Source of the DNA: Nitrospinota bacterium
Lineage (GTDB): Bacteria; UBA8248; JACPRG01
NCBI GenBank assembly: GCA_030740135.1
Contig: JASLXW010000322.1
Location: 1-5,036, forward strand
Reading direction: 5' to 3'
Length of the DNA: 5,036 bases
Part shown: positions 1 to 5,036 of the stretch, one piece after another
Position numbering within the stretch: the stretch's first letter is position 1
Layout of the letters: each line of letters begins with the position of its first letter
Made by a program: the position numbers and the translations under genes
The notes under the pieces: generated by a model
Told to the model about the DNA's origin: nothing
The model's input: the letters and a program-made list of their open reading frames with translations, nothing else
The model's database searches: none

Positions 1-1
1 G

Positions 2-217
2 CCGGAAACCCGCAAGGCGAAGAAAGAACGCATCGAGCGGGAGCAAAGCCGCACTCAGGTCACGAGAGGGGCGCAGGGAAAGTTCGTCCTCATCCTGAGA
101 CGGGGCGCGAAGCTGGACATCCTGTATGAATTCATCTTTCTTGACCGTGAGCTTGCTTTCCGCAACACGGTGAAGGATTTCAACCGGATGGTGAAGAGCT
201 TCCGGGTCCTGCAATGA
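2..217 (+). CDS. C-terminal end of an unrecognised protein (5' partial)
   Basis: An open frame enters from the left edge and ends at TGA 215-217, giving 71 residues. The visible part begins with a highly charged stretch (PETRKAKKERIEREQSR), followed by a hydrophobic beta-like strand (KFVLILRRG), then LDILYEFIFLD and a closing helix (FRNTVKDFNRMVKSFRVL). Alternating strand then amphipathic helix ending in a 'SFRVL' motif resembles the last part of small alpha/beta domains of the PsbP/DcrB kind, but this is only an impression of shape and I do not assign a family. No stop interrupts the frame. The gene ends 56 bases before the response regulator with no terminator between them, so it may be the first gene of the same transcript. 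Function unknown. Confidence 0.6.
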   Translation, partial: PETRKAKKERIEREQSRTQVTRGAQGKFVLILRRGAKLDILYEFIFLDRELAFRNTVKDFNRMVKSFRVLQ

Positions 218-232
218 GACGGCCGGAGGATG

Positions 233-268
233 GTGAGGGAAGCCCTCCTTCCGCGCGTCCGTGAGGGA
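233..268 (+). promoter_or_regulatory. Small hairpin and duplicated GTGAGGGA before the regulator start
   Basis: The 8-mer GTGAGGGA occurs at 233-240 and again at 261-268, where its GAGGG is the Shine-Dalgarno sequence of the response regulator. Between them lies CCCTC (243-247), which can pair with the upstream GAGGG (235-239, three-base loop) or with the Shine-Dalgarno copy (263-267). The pairing is directly visible; any control of translation is inference. Confidence 0.3.
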
Positions 269-273
269 ATCGA

Positions 274-951
274 TTGCGCGTTCTGGTTGTTGAAGACGAG
301 GCCAAGGTGGCCAGCTTTATCGCCCGCGGCTTGGGGGAAGCCGGGTACACGGTGGACGTTGCGGGCCAGGGGCCCGCGGCGCTCGAGGAGGCCACGGTCA
401 ATGATTACGACCTGATTCTGCTCGACGTGATGCTGCCGGGCATCGATGGCTGGGAGGTCCTGTCCCAGTACCGGGAGGGCGGGGGGAATTCCCCGGTGAT
501 GATGCTCACGGCGCGGGACGCCGTGGAAGACAAGGTCCGCGGACTGGATTCCGGGGCGGACGATTACCTCACGAAACCGTTCGCCCTGACCGAGCTACTC
601 GCGCGCGTCCGGGCGCTGTTGAGGCGGGAGGACCGCAAGACCCCCGTTTTGAGGTTGGCCGACCTGGAGTTGAATCCGGCCAGCCGGGAGGTGCGACGGG
701 CGGAGAAGAAGATCAACCTCTCGGCGCGGGAATACGCCCTGCTGGAGTATTTCATGCGGCATCAGGACCGGATTCTCTCTCGCTCGATGGTCCTCGAACA
801 CGTCTGGGATTATTCCTTCGACCCCGAGACGAACGTCGTGGACGTCTATGTCAGCTATCTGAGGAACAAGATTGACCGGGGTTTCGATCCCCCGCTGATC
901 CATACGATGCGGGGCGTGGGCTATCGGTTCGGCCTTCCGGAAAAGGCTTGA
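274..951 (+). CDS. OmpR/PhoB-family two-component response regulator
   Basis: This 225-residue cytoplasmic transcription regulator has the usual length of the CusR/CopR/PhoB group. The receiver domain (about 1-115) shows the acidic pair E7-D8, phospho-acceptor D51 in LLDVMLPGIDGW, T79 in MLTARD, Y98 and K101 in DDYLTKPF. The C-terminal winged helix (about 125-221) carries LTSREYALLEYF-like helix residues (here LSAREYALLEYF), the recognition region around NVVDVYVSYLRNKID and the closing hairpin RGVGYRF. The start is TTG 274, preceded by GAGGG at 263-267 with 6 bases spacing; an in-frame TGA at 262-264 rules out a start further upstream. It is followed after 37 bases by the histidine kinase, its obvious partner. 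By resemblance the receiver is closest to metal-responsive CusR/CopR-type proteins, but ligand and regulon cannot be read from the sequence. A candidate binding array lies before the downstream protease gene. Confidence 0.95.
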   Translation: MRVLVVEDEAKVASFIARGLGEAGYTVDVAGQGPAALEEATVNDYDLILLDVMLPGIDGWEVLSQYREGGGNSPVMMLTARDAVEDKVRGLDSGADDYLTKPFALTELLARVRALLRREDRKTPVLRLADLELNPASREVRRAEKKINLSAREYALLEYFMRHQDRILSRSMVLEHVWDYSFDPETNVVDVYVSYLRNKIDRGFDPPLIHTMRGVGYRFGLPEKA

Positions 952-976
952 CGAGGGCGGTGTCCGGGGATTGATG

Positions 977-982
977 AAGGGG
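977..982 (+). promoter_or_regulatory. Shine-Dalgarno sequence deciding the kinase start
   Basis: AAGGGG at 977-982 stands 6 bases before ATG 989 and 3 bases before ATG 986. The upstream candidates TTG 971 and ATG 974 only have a weaker GGGG-containing stretch before them (about 966-969). The spacing favours ATG 989. Confidence 0.5.
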
Positions 983-988
983 TCCATG

Positions 989-2434
989 ATGTCGCTCAGT
1001 TTCCGGTCGATGGGTCTCAAGACGCGCCTGACCCTGTGGTATTCGGGCGTGATGGCGGCGCTCCTGCTCGCCGTCAGTCTGGTCGTGTACGCGGCCGTCG
1101 GCCACCAGCTCCGTTCAAACCTGGACGGATCGCTTCGGGCCGCGGGAAACGCCCTGGCCGTCCTCGATCGCCCCGACCTCACCGCTCCGCCCGAATCGCT
1201 CCTGTCAAAACTCTTCCCGGGTTTGCCCGTGAGCCGGATGTTCGACCGGATGGTCCAGGTCCTGGACCCGGAGGGCGAGGTTCGGATGCGGCCCTTATCG
1301 CTGGGCCGGACGAAGATCAAACTGAGCGCCCTCGCCCGTCGAAACGCCGTTTCGGGACGGATCACCCTCGAAACGGTCCGCCCGCCCAACCGCCCGGCCA
1401 TCCGGGTGTTGACCCAGCCCGTCATCCGGTCCGGCCGGGTGGTCAATTTCGTCCAGGTTGCGGCCTCGTTCGGCGAGGTCAACGGGACCCTGCGGCGGCT
1501 GGCCCTGATTCTCATGGCGGTGGTTCCCTCGGCCGTCCTGCTGGCCGGGTTCGGCGGGTGGAACCTGGCCAAGCGGGCGATGCGCCCGGTGGACGAAGTC
1601 GTCGCCGCGGCCCGGCGGATCACCGCCGAGCGATTGAACGAGCGGATCTCCCGACCCGACTCCGAGGACGAGATCGCCCGCCTGGTGGATACGCTCAACG
1701 CCATGATCGCCCGCCTGGAGGCGGCCTTCGATCGGGTCCGTGAGTTCAGCGCCGACGCCTCGCATGAGCTGAAGACCCCGCTGACCATTCTGCGGGGCGA
1801 AGCGGATCTGCTCCTGTCCTCCGTCCGGACGACCGAGGACTACAGACGGGGGGTGGGCGTGATCCGGGACGAGATCGGGCGAATGGGCGGGATTGTGGAA
1901 GACCTGCTGACGTTGGCCAAGGCGGACTTGGGGGCCGCGCAGCTTCATCTTGCGCCGGTTGATCTGGGGGACCTGGTCGGCGAGGTCTATGAGAAGGCGA
2001 AGACCCTGCCGGAGGTGGACCGGAAGGTGTTTACGCTGAGCCGGCGGGACCCGTTGGTGATCGAGGGGGATGCGGACCGTCTTCGACAGACCGTCATGAA
2101 TCTGGTCGTGAACGCATTTCGTTATACGCTGCCCGGGGGCGAGATCGATCTCTCCCTGACTCGAATGAACGGCAGCGCGGTGATCGCCGTGAAGGACACC
2201 GGAATTGGGATCGCCGAAAAAGATATCGACCGCATCTTCGACCGGTTCTACCGCTCGACCGAGGCCCGGGGGATGGGTTCGGAGGGCACGGGACTCGGCC
2301 TCAATATCTGTCGGTTGGTGTCGGAGGCCCACGGCGGGGTCATCCGGGTGGAAAGCCGCCCGGGGCGCGGAAGCACTTTCACCGTCGAGCTGCCCTTGGA
2401 TTCGGAGACCCATCCGGAGGATGAGACCGCCTGA
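989..2434 (+). CDS. Membrane sensor histidine kinase (HAMP-HisKA-HATPase)
   Basis: The product is 481 residues from ATG 989; the same frame also offers starts at TTG 971, ATG 974 and ATG 986, adding up to six residues. Domains in order: transmembrane segment 1 (about 16-37), a periplasmic sensor region (about 38-170) that I cannot assign to a named fold, transmembrane segment 2 (about 171-194), HAMP (about 192-245, with conserved P200), HisKA with the phospho-accepting H259 in SHELKTP (E260 and T263 complete the ExxT phosphatase motif), and the ATPase domain with N-box N371/N375 (NLVVNAFRYT), G1 box DTGIGI (403-408), F box IFDRFYR and G2 box GTGLGL (433-438). All catalytic boxes are intact, so it should autophosphorylate and pass phosphate to D51 of the regulator encoded just upstream. 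The architecture matches CusS/BaeS-like kinases; the signal sensed is unknown. It is the last gene of its operon, followed by a 515-base non-coding region. Confidence 0.95.
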   Translation: MSLSFRSMGLKTRLTLWYSGVMAALLLAVSLVVYAAVGHQLRSNLDGSLRAAGNALAVLDRPDLTAPPESLLSKLFPGLPVSRMFDRMVQVLDPEGEVRMRPLSLGRTKIKLSALARRNAVSGRITLETVRPPNRPAIRVLTQPVIRSGRVVNFVQVAASFGEVNGTLRRLALILMAVVPSAVLLAGFGGWNLAKRAMRPVDEVVAAARRITAERLNERISRPDSEDEIARLVDTLNAMIARLEAAFDRVREFSADASHELKTPLTILRGEADLLLSSVRTTEDYRRGVGVIRDEIGRMGGIVEDLLTLAKADLGAAQLHLAPVDLGDLVGEVYEKAKTLPEVDRKVFTLSRRDPLVIEGDADRLRQTVMNLVVNAFRYTLPGGEIDLSLTRMNGSAVIAVKDTGIGIAEKDIDRIFDRFYRSTEARGMGSEGTGLGLNICRLVSEAHGGVIRVESRPGRGSTFTVELPLDSETHPEDETA

Positions 2435-2464
2435 ATCGGTCACCCGGAAGGGTTTCAGGCCGAT
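2435..2464 (+). other. Imperfect hairpin just after the kinase stop
   Basis: ATCGG (2435-2439) can pair with CCGAT (2460-2464), enclosing a tight ACCC-GGAA-GGGT stem-loop (2442-2453) closed by a GNRA-type loop. There is no T-run behind it, so it is not a classic intrinsic terminator; it could protect the 3' end of the mRNA. Confidence 0.3.
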
Positions 2465-2502
2465 CATTTCATCCATCCATTCGGGGAATCCGGAATCGAT
2501 TG

Positions 2503-2543
2503 AGGGCGGTGTTTCATCTCTTGTTTTGATAAGCCCTATTTTT
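2503..2543 (+). terminator. Weak candidate terminator after the two-component operon
   Basis: AGGGC (2503-2507) can pair with GCCCT (2533-2537), followed by ATTTTT (2538-2543). The stem is only five pairs and the loop is 25 bases, so this is a poor intrinsic terminator; it is listed because it is the only stem followed by a T-run between the kinase and the protease promoter. Confidence 0.25.
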
Positions 2544-2619
2544 CAATCAGCTATATGAATTTCAGCGCTTCGGTCGCACCTGGATCTTCCCGAAAATCTC
2601 CGTTCCAGAATTAGATAAT

Positions 2620-2647
2620 TTTAATATTCTCTTAACCTTCCTCTAAT
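2620..2647 (+). promoter_or_regulatory. Three 11-bp-phased TTAA-type half-sites: candidate response-regulator operator
   Basis: TTTAAT (2620-2625), CTTAAC (2631-2636) and TCTAAT (2642-2647) follow one another with exactly five bases between each, a period of 11 bp. OmpR/PhoB-family dimers bind head-to-tail direct repeats with this period; the half-sites resemble the PmrA/BasR type (YTTAA-N6-YTTAA). The last half-site ends 10 bases before a -10 box, so the array covers the -35 position, where no good sigma-70 -35 hexamer exists. This is the layout of an activator-dependent promoter. The regulator at 274-951 is the natural candidate but the link is inferred. Confidence 0.55.
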
Positions 2648-2657
2648 GTTGGCGGCC

Positions 2658-2663
2658 TATATT
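2658..2663 (+). promoter_or_regulatory. Probable -10 box of the protease gene promoter
   Basis: TATATT matches the sigma-70 -10 consensus at five of six positions and lies in the AT-rich part of the otherwise GC-rich window. Bases at the expected -35 position (about 2635-2640, ACCTTC) are poor, fitting dependence on an activator bound to the adjacent repeats. Transcription would begin near 2670. Confidence 0.5.
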
Positions 2664-2678
2664 CAGTATCGACCATTC

Positions 2679-2759
2679 GGAGGGAAGTTGGGGAAAGGGA
2701 CCTCCCAACCAACTCCGGCTTAAGAGGGACGCGCGTACTACCTCCCAACGCCTTCCCTC
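2679..2759 (+). other. Structured leader segment with alternative hairpins and a repeated 10-mer
   Basis: The 10-mer ACCTCCCAAC occurs at 2700-2709 and 2740-2749, exactly 40 bases apart. The upstream arm 2680-2692 can pair with the second copy: GAGGGAAG (2680-2687) with CTTCCCTC (2752-2759) and TTGGG (2688-2692) with CCCAA (2744-2748), leaving one three-base bulge. It can instead pair with the first copy: GTTGGG (2687-2692) with CCCAAC (2704-2709), extended by GGAG (2679-2682) with CTCC (2713-2716). The two folds exclude each other. The pairing is visible in the sequence; a switch function is inference and no known riboswitch class is recognised. Confidence 0.4.
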
Positions 2760-2767
2760 GTGGCCAT

Positions 2768-2793
2768 TGGCGGGGGGCTTACGCCCCCCGCCA
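2768..2793 (+). repeat. Perfect 11-bp palindrome with TTAC loop
   Basis: TGGCGGGGGGC (2768-2778) and its exact reverse complement (2783-2793) flank the loop TTAC. In RNA this would be a very stable hairpin about 160 bases before the protease start. No T-run follows, so it is not a standard terminator. The shape, a G-run and C-run joined by a CTTACG centre, resembles short interspersed palindromic (REP-like) units found between genes in several GC-rich bacteria; copy number cannot be judged from this window. It could also impede transcription or protect the downstream mRNA. Confidence 0.6.
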
Positions 2794-2938
2794 CTCCCCG
2801 AAATTTCAGGAATTCGAGCGACACCCAGAATCAGCGGGTTGGCGGAAACTTTGACTTCGAGGGATATCCGTACGCATGCACTTCATCATTTCCAATGTGT
2901 TCAAGGGGAGATTTCCTTTAACGATCCAGGGTCCCGCT

Positions 2939-2944
2939 GGAGAG
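2939..2944 (+). promoter_or_regulatory. Shine-Dalgarno sequence deciding the protease start
   Basis: GGAGAG at 2939-2944, with its GGAG core 7 bases before ATG 2950, supports this start. The same open frame reaches back to TTG 2767, but that codon touches the 11-bp palindrome, has no ribosome site, and would put 61 unlikely residues before a proper signal sequence. CCAG (2926-2929) can pair with CTGG (2937-2940) and partly cover the site. Confidence 0.65.
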
Positions 2945-2949
2945 CCAAG

Positions 2950-4431
2950 ATGTTGAAGAAAATCAGAAAGGTGGTGTGGGCGCCATTGATGTTGGCGATC
3001 CTCCTGGCCGGCGCGTTCTCGGCCGGAGGCGTTCTGAGGGGCTCTGGGCCCGCGCTGATCGCGGCCGAAGCCGCCCAGTCGGCCGGGACGGTCGCCGGGC
3101 TGCCTTCCTTCCGGGGGCTGGTCGAGCGCCTCAAGCCCACGGTGGTGAACATCCGCGTGGTTCAGAAGGTCGCGCGGAGCTCTTTCTCCGAGCGGATGCC
3201 TTCCCCGGGGCATCCCTTCCAGGACGGGCCCTTCGGGGACCTGTTCCGCCGCTTCCGGGACAGGGGGCCGGGCGCAAAACGCCCGACGCCCGAATTCCAC
3301 CGCCGGGGGCTCGGCTCGGGCTTCATTTACAGCCGTGACGGCCTCATTGTGACCAACAACCACGTGGTCAAGGGGGCCGACGAGATCCGCGTGACCCTGC
3401 ACGGCGGCCGGTCTTTCGAGGCCAAAGTCCTGGGGCGCGATCCCAAAACGGACCTGGCCCTGTTGAAGATTACGGAAAAGGTCGATCTGCCGGCCGTGAC
3501 CTTCGGCGATTCCGACGCCCTGGCCGCCGGCGACTGGGTGTTGGCCATTGGAAATCCGTTCGGTCTCGGCCACACGGTCACCGCCGGGATCGTCAGCGGA
3601 AAGGGTCGTTCCATCGGGGCGGGACCGTACGACGATTTCATTCAGACGGACGCCTCGATCAATCCCGGCAACTCGGGCGGTCCGCTGTTCAACGTCCGGG
3701 GCGAGGTGGTCGGCGTCAATACGGCCATCCTCCCGAACGGACGGGGGATCGGATTCTCCATCCCCATCAACCTGACCCGCGATGTTGTCGGCTCCCTCAA
3801 CGCCCGGGGTTATGTCTCGAGGGCCTGGCTGGGCGTTCAGATTCAGGATGTGACGCCCGGGCTGGCGAAGGCGTTCGGCCTGAAAGAGGGCCGGGGCGCC
3901 TTGGTGGCCGAAGTGGTGCCCGACGGCCCCGCGGAGCGGGCGGGCCTGAAGCGCGGCGACGTCATCGTAGGCTTTGCCGGCCGGAAGGTCGACAGCGCCC
4001 GTTCGCTTCCCGCGCTCGTGGCCCGTGCGGCCATCGGGAAGGTGGTGAAGGTCCGGGCTGTCCGAAACGGAAAGAACCGGACGTTCACCGTCTCCCTGGA
4101 TGAGATGAAGGACGAGACCCGGAGGGTCGCCCCGGCCAAAAAAACCGGATATCGCATCGGCGTCCAGGTCCGGCCCCTGAGCGAGGGGGAGATCGCCCGG
4201 CTCGGCTTGAAAAAGGGAACGGGCCTGCGGATCGTCTCGGTCGTTCCGGGCAGCCCCGCCGCGCGCGGCGGTTTGCGGAACGGCGATGTCATCCTCGAGG
4301 TGAACGGCAAGCCCGCCGGGGAGGCGGAAACCCTCCGGTCCGAAGCGGCCTCGGCCGATAAGGACAAGGGCCTCCTCCTGCTCGTGAAGAGGAACCGGGG
4401 AAGCCTTTACCTGGCGATTCCCAAGGGCTGA
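2950..4431 (+). CDS. degP: Periplasmic HtrA/DegP-type serine endoprotease with two PDZ domains
   Basis: The 493-residue product degrades or refolds misfolded proteins in the cell envelope. The N-terminus MLKKIRK followed by a hydrophobic stretch (about 8-28) is an export signal or membrane anchor; an Ala-rich segment (about 38-43) could hold a signal peptidase I site. The trypsin-like domain (about 54-285) has the complete triad H138 (TNNHVV), D168 (DPKTDLALLK) and S242 (GNSGGPL), with oxyanion-loop sequence INPGNSGG and the substrate-pocket strand GIGFSIPI. The segment about 71-118 matches the flexible LA loop. PDZ1 spans about 290-385 (starting RAWLGVQIQ) and PDZ2 about 401-490 (VVPGSPAARGGLRNGDVI). 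Length and two PDZ domains fit the Do/DegP/DegQ/MucD group; which of these it equals cannot be decided, so the symbol is by family. It is likely transcribed alone from the promoter at 2620-2663, controlled by the upstream two-component pair, and ends at tandem hairpins. Confidence 0.95.
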   Translation: MLKKIRKVVWAPLMLAILLAGAFSAGGVLRGSGPALIAAEAAQSAGTVAGLPSFRGLVERLKPTVVNIRVVQKVARSSFSERMPSPGHPFQDGPFGDLFRRFRDRGPGAKRPTPEFHRRGLGSGFIYSRDGLIVTNNHVVKGADEIRVTLHGGRSFEAKVLGRDPKTDLALLKITEKVDLPAVTFGDSDALAAGDWVLAIGNPFGLGHTVTAGIVSGKGRSIGAGPYDDFIQTDASINPGNSGGPLFNVRGEVVGVNTAILPNGRGIGFSIPINLTRDVVGSLNARGYVSRAWLGVQIQDVTPGLAKAFGLKEGRGALVAEVVPDGPAERAGLKRGDVIVGFAGRKVDSARSLPALVARAAIGKVVKVRAVRNGKNRTFTVSLDEMKDETRRVAPAKKTGYRIGVQVRPLSEGEIARLGLKKGTGLRIVSVVPGSPAARGGLRNGDVILEVNGKPAGEAETLRSEAASADKDKGLLLLVKRNRGSLYLAIPKG

Positions 4432-4449
4432 CCGGCCCCGCGGCCGGTC
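4430..4449 (+). other. Perfect 8-bp hairpin overlapping the protease stop codon
   Basis: GACCGGCC (4430-4437) and its exact reverse complement (4442-4449) enclose the loop CCGC. The stem includes the last two bases of the TGA stop. No T-run follows, so it likely serves as an mRNA 3' structure or an auxiliary pause site ahead of the true terminator 32 bases downstream. Confidence 0.5.
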
Positions 4450-4481
4450 GCCTCAAACGGATGACCCGGTTGGGATTTTCA

Positions 4482-4524
4482 GGCGGGCGGAGACGCGCGG
4501 GGGTGTCTCCGCCCGCCGCTTTTT
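4482..4524 (+). terminator. Intrinsic terminator of the protease gene
   Basis: A perfect 13-bp stem pairs GGCGGGCGGAGAC (4482-4494) with 4505-4517 around a 10-base loop, followed by GC and a run of five T (4520-4524). This is a textbook Rho-independent terminator and separates the protease gene from the phosphoesterase gene. Confidence 0.92.
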
Positions 4525-4569
4525 CCACGGACCGAAGGGTCGTCCGGCCGGGAGGCAAGGGCAAAGGCC

Positions 4570-5036
4570 ATGTCCGATGACGAGACATCCAGGGTCCTGG
4601 GGGTTTTATCGGGCACCCATGGGTTCCTGGATCCCCGGGTGTTCGATATCTTCGACGGGGTCGACCACATTCTGCACGCCGGGGATCTGGGGTCGGAGTC
4701 CGTGGCCGTCGAGTTGGAGGCCATCTCACCCGTGACGGCGGTGGCCGGAAACGTGGACGCGCATCTGCCGCCGGGCCGATTCCCGGCCTTGCGCCTGTTC
4801 CAGGCCGGACGAACGAGGATCCTCATCGTCCATGAAGCGATCGCGCGGGGAAAGCCCCTGCCCGCCCTCGAAGGCCAGGTGCGCGATCATAACGCCGATC
4901 TTGTCATCTTCGGTCACACCCACCAGCCCTACGTCGGTCGGCCGGACGTGGCCGGGGGAGAGGATTGCTTTTTTTCAATCCGGGAAGCGCGGGACAGAAA
5001 AGGTTCACACTCCCCAGAACGGTGGGCCGGCTGGTG
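4570..5036 (+). CDS. YfcE-like metallophosphoesterase, 3' partial and apparently frame-disrupted
   Basis: ATG 4570 follows AAGGG (4557-4561) at 8 bases and begins 45 bases after the terminator. The protein matches the calcineurin-like phosphoesterase family of about 155-180 residues (YfcE/MJ0936 group), cytoplasmic metal-dependent phosphodiesterases. Family motifs visible: GTH at 15-17 where DTH is expected, HAGD with D39, GNVD with N61, a single His H88 (VHEA) and FGHTH with H116 and H118. Two things are odd. The first metal-binding Asp is Gly15 (codon GGC). Near the end, the starting frame reads GGEDCFFSIREARD, while the -1 frame reads GLLFFNPGS, AGQKRFTLPRTVG, which is the conserved family C-terminus. 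The frame change falls in 4945-4976, most likely at the five-G run 4954-4958 or the seven-T run 4969-4975. Neither frame stops before the window ends. It may be a decaying gene, a recoded gene, or carry a sequencing indel; the D-to-G change cannot be explained by the indel. Confidence 0.8.
   Translation, partial: MSDDETSRVLGVLSGTHGFLDPRVFDIFDGVDHILHAGDLGSESVAVELEAISPVTAVAGNVDAHLPPGRFPALRLFQAGRTRILIVHEAIARGKPLPALEGQVRDHNADLVIFGHTHQPYVGRPDVAGGEDCFFSIREARDRKGSHSPERWAGW

Noticed and set aside
266..276. 11-mer GGAATCGATTG repeated at 2492-2502
   Set aside because: A shared 11-mer is expected by chance in about 5 kb, and the two contexts share nothing else.
595..1788. Long open frame on the - strand across the regulator and kinase
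   Set aside because: It lies antisense to two genes with complete family motifs, and its product is Arg/Ser/Pro-rich low-complexity of the kind made by GC-rich shadow frames.
1295..2476. Long open frame on the - strand across the kinase
   Set aside because: It mirrors the kinase coding frame and its product is rich in His, Gln, Pro and Gly with no domain; the + strand HisKA and ATPase motifs are unmistakable.
2268..2558. Alternative + strand frame (2205-2558) running past the kinase stop
   Set aside because: It is a shadow of the kinase ATPase domain followed by non-coding sequence, with no ribosome site and no family resemblance.
2844..2872. Possible ECF/sigma-E-like promoter (GGAAACTTT followed by TCCGTA)
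   Set aside because: E. coli degP uses sigma-E, so I looked for it, but the -35-like element carries an extra base relative to GGAACTT and the -10-like element is weak; the promoter at 2620-2663 is far better.
2767..2949. N-terminal extension of the protease from TTG 2767
   Set aside because: The TTG touches a perfect 11-bp palindrome, has no Shine-Dalgarno sequence, and would place 61 residues ahead of a proper signal sequence that has its own GGAG site and ATG 2950.
2435..2949. CRISPR array, tRNA, rRNA or insertion sequence in the long intergenic region
   Set aside because: No regularly spaced repeats with unique spacers, no cloverleaf or rRNA motifs, and no transposase or terminal inverted repeats are present; the only repeats are the short ones listed.

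Overview
The window is a GC-rich bacterial chromosomal segment with every supported gene on the + strand. It holds, in order: the 3' end of an unrecognised gene (2-217), an OmpR/PhoB-type response regulator (274-951), its partner membrane sensor histidine kinase (989-2434), a 515-base intergenic region, a periplasmic HtrA/DegP-type serine protease with two PDZ domains (2950-4431), a strong intrinsic terminator (4482-4524), and the 5' part of a YfcE-like metallophosphoesterase (from 4570) that appears to be frame-disrupted before it leaves the window. TTG and ATG starts, high GC and the general style of the proteins fit a Gram-negative, diderm lineage such as Nitrospirota, NC10 or deltaproteobacteria-like groups. 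No marker in the window fixes the taxon, so this is inference only.

Regulator and kinase lie 37 bases apart and form a normal two-component operon, possibly read together with the upstream gene (56-base gap, no clear promoter or terminator). The kinase has two transmembrane segments around a periplasmic sensor of about 130 residues, a HAMP domain, and complete HisKA and HATPase motifs. The regulator has an intact phospho-acceptor Asp and a winged-helix DNA-binding domain.

The most informative non-coding stretch is 2435-2949. It contains an AT-rich promoter region with three 6-base TTAA-like half-sites spaced exactly 11 bases apart (2620-2647), ending 10 bases before a good -10 box (2658-2663). 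That is the layout expected for activation by an OmpR/PhoB-family regulator, and the nearest candidate is the regulator encoded just upstream. The inferred transcript then has a leader of about 280 nt with a repeated 10-mer, mutually exclusive hairpins, a perfect 11-bp GC-only-like palindrome with a TTAC loop, and a possible 26-codon upstream ORF whose stop overlaps the protease start.

Read together, the window suggests an envelope-stress module: a membrane sensor, its regulator, and a periplasmic protease/chaperone as probable target. The genes themselves belong to known families. What deserves a second look is the promoter array, the structured leader, and the phosphoesterase, which lacks the first metal-binding Asp and changes reading frame near its C-terminus. 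I did not see a clearly undescribed system such as a new defence or mobile element.
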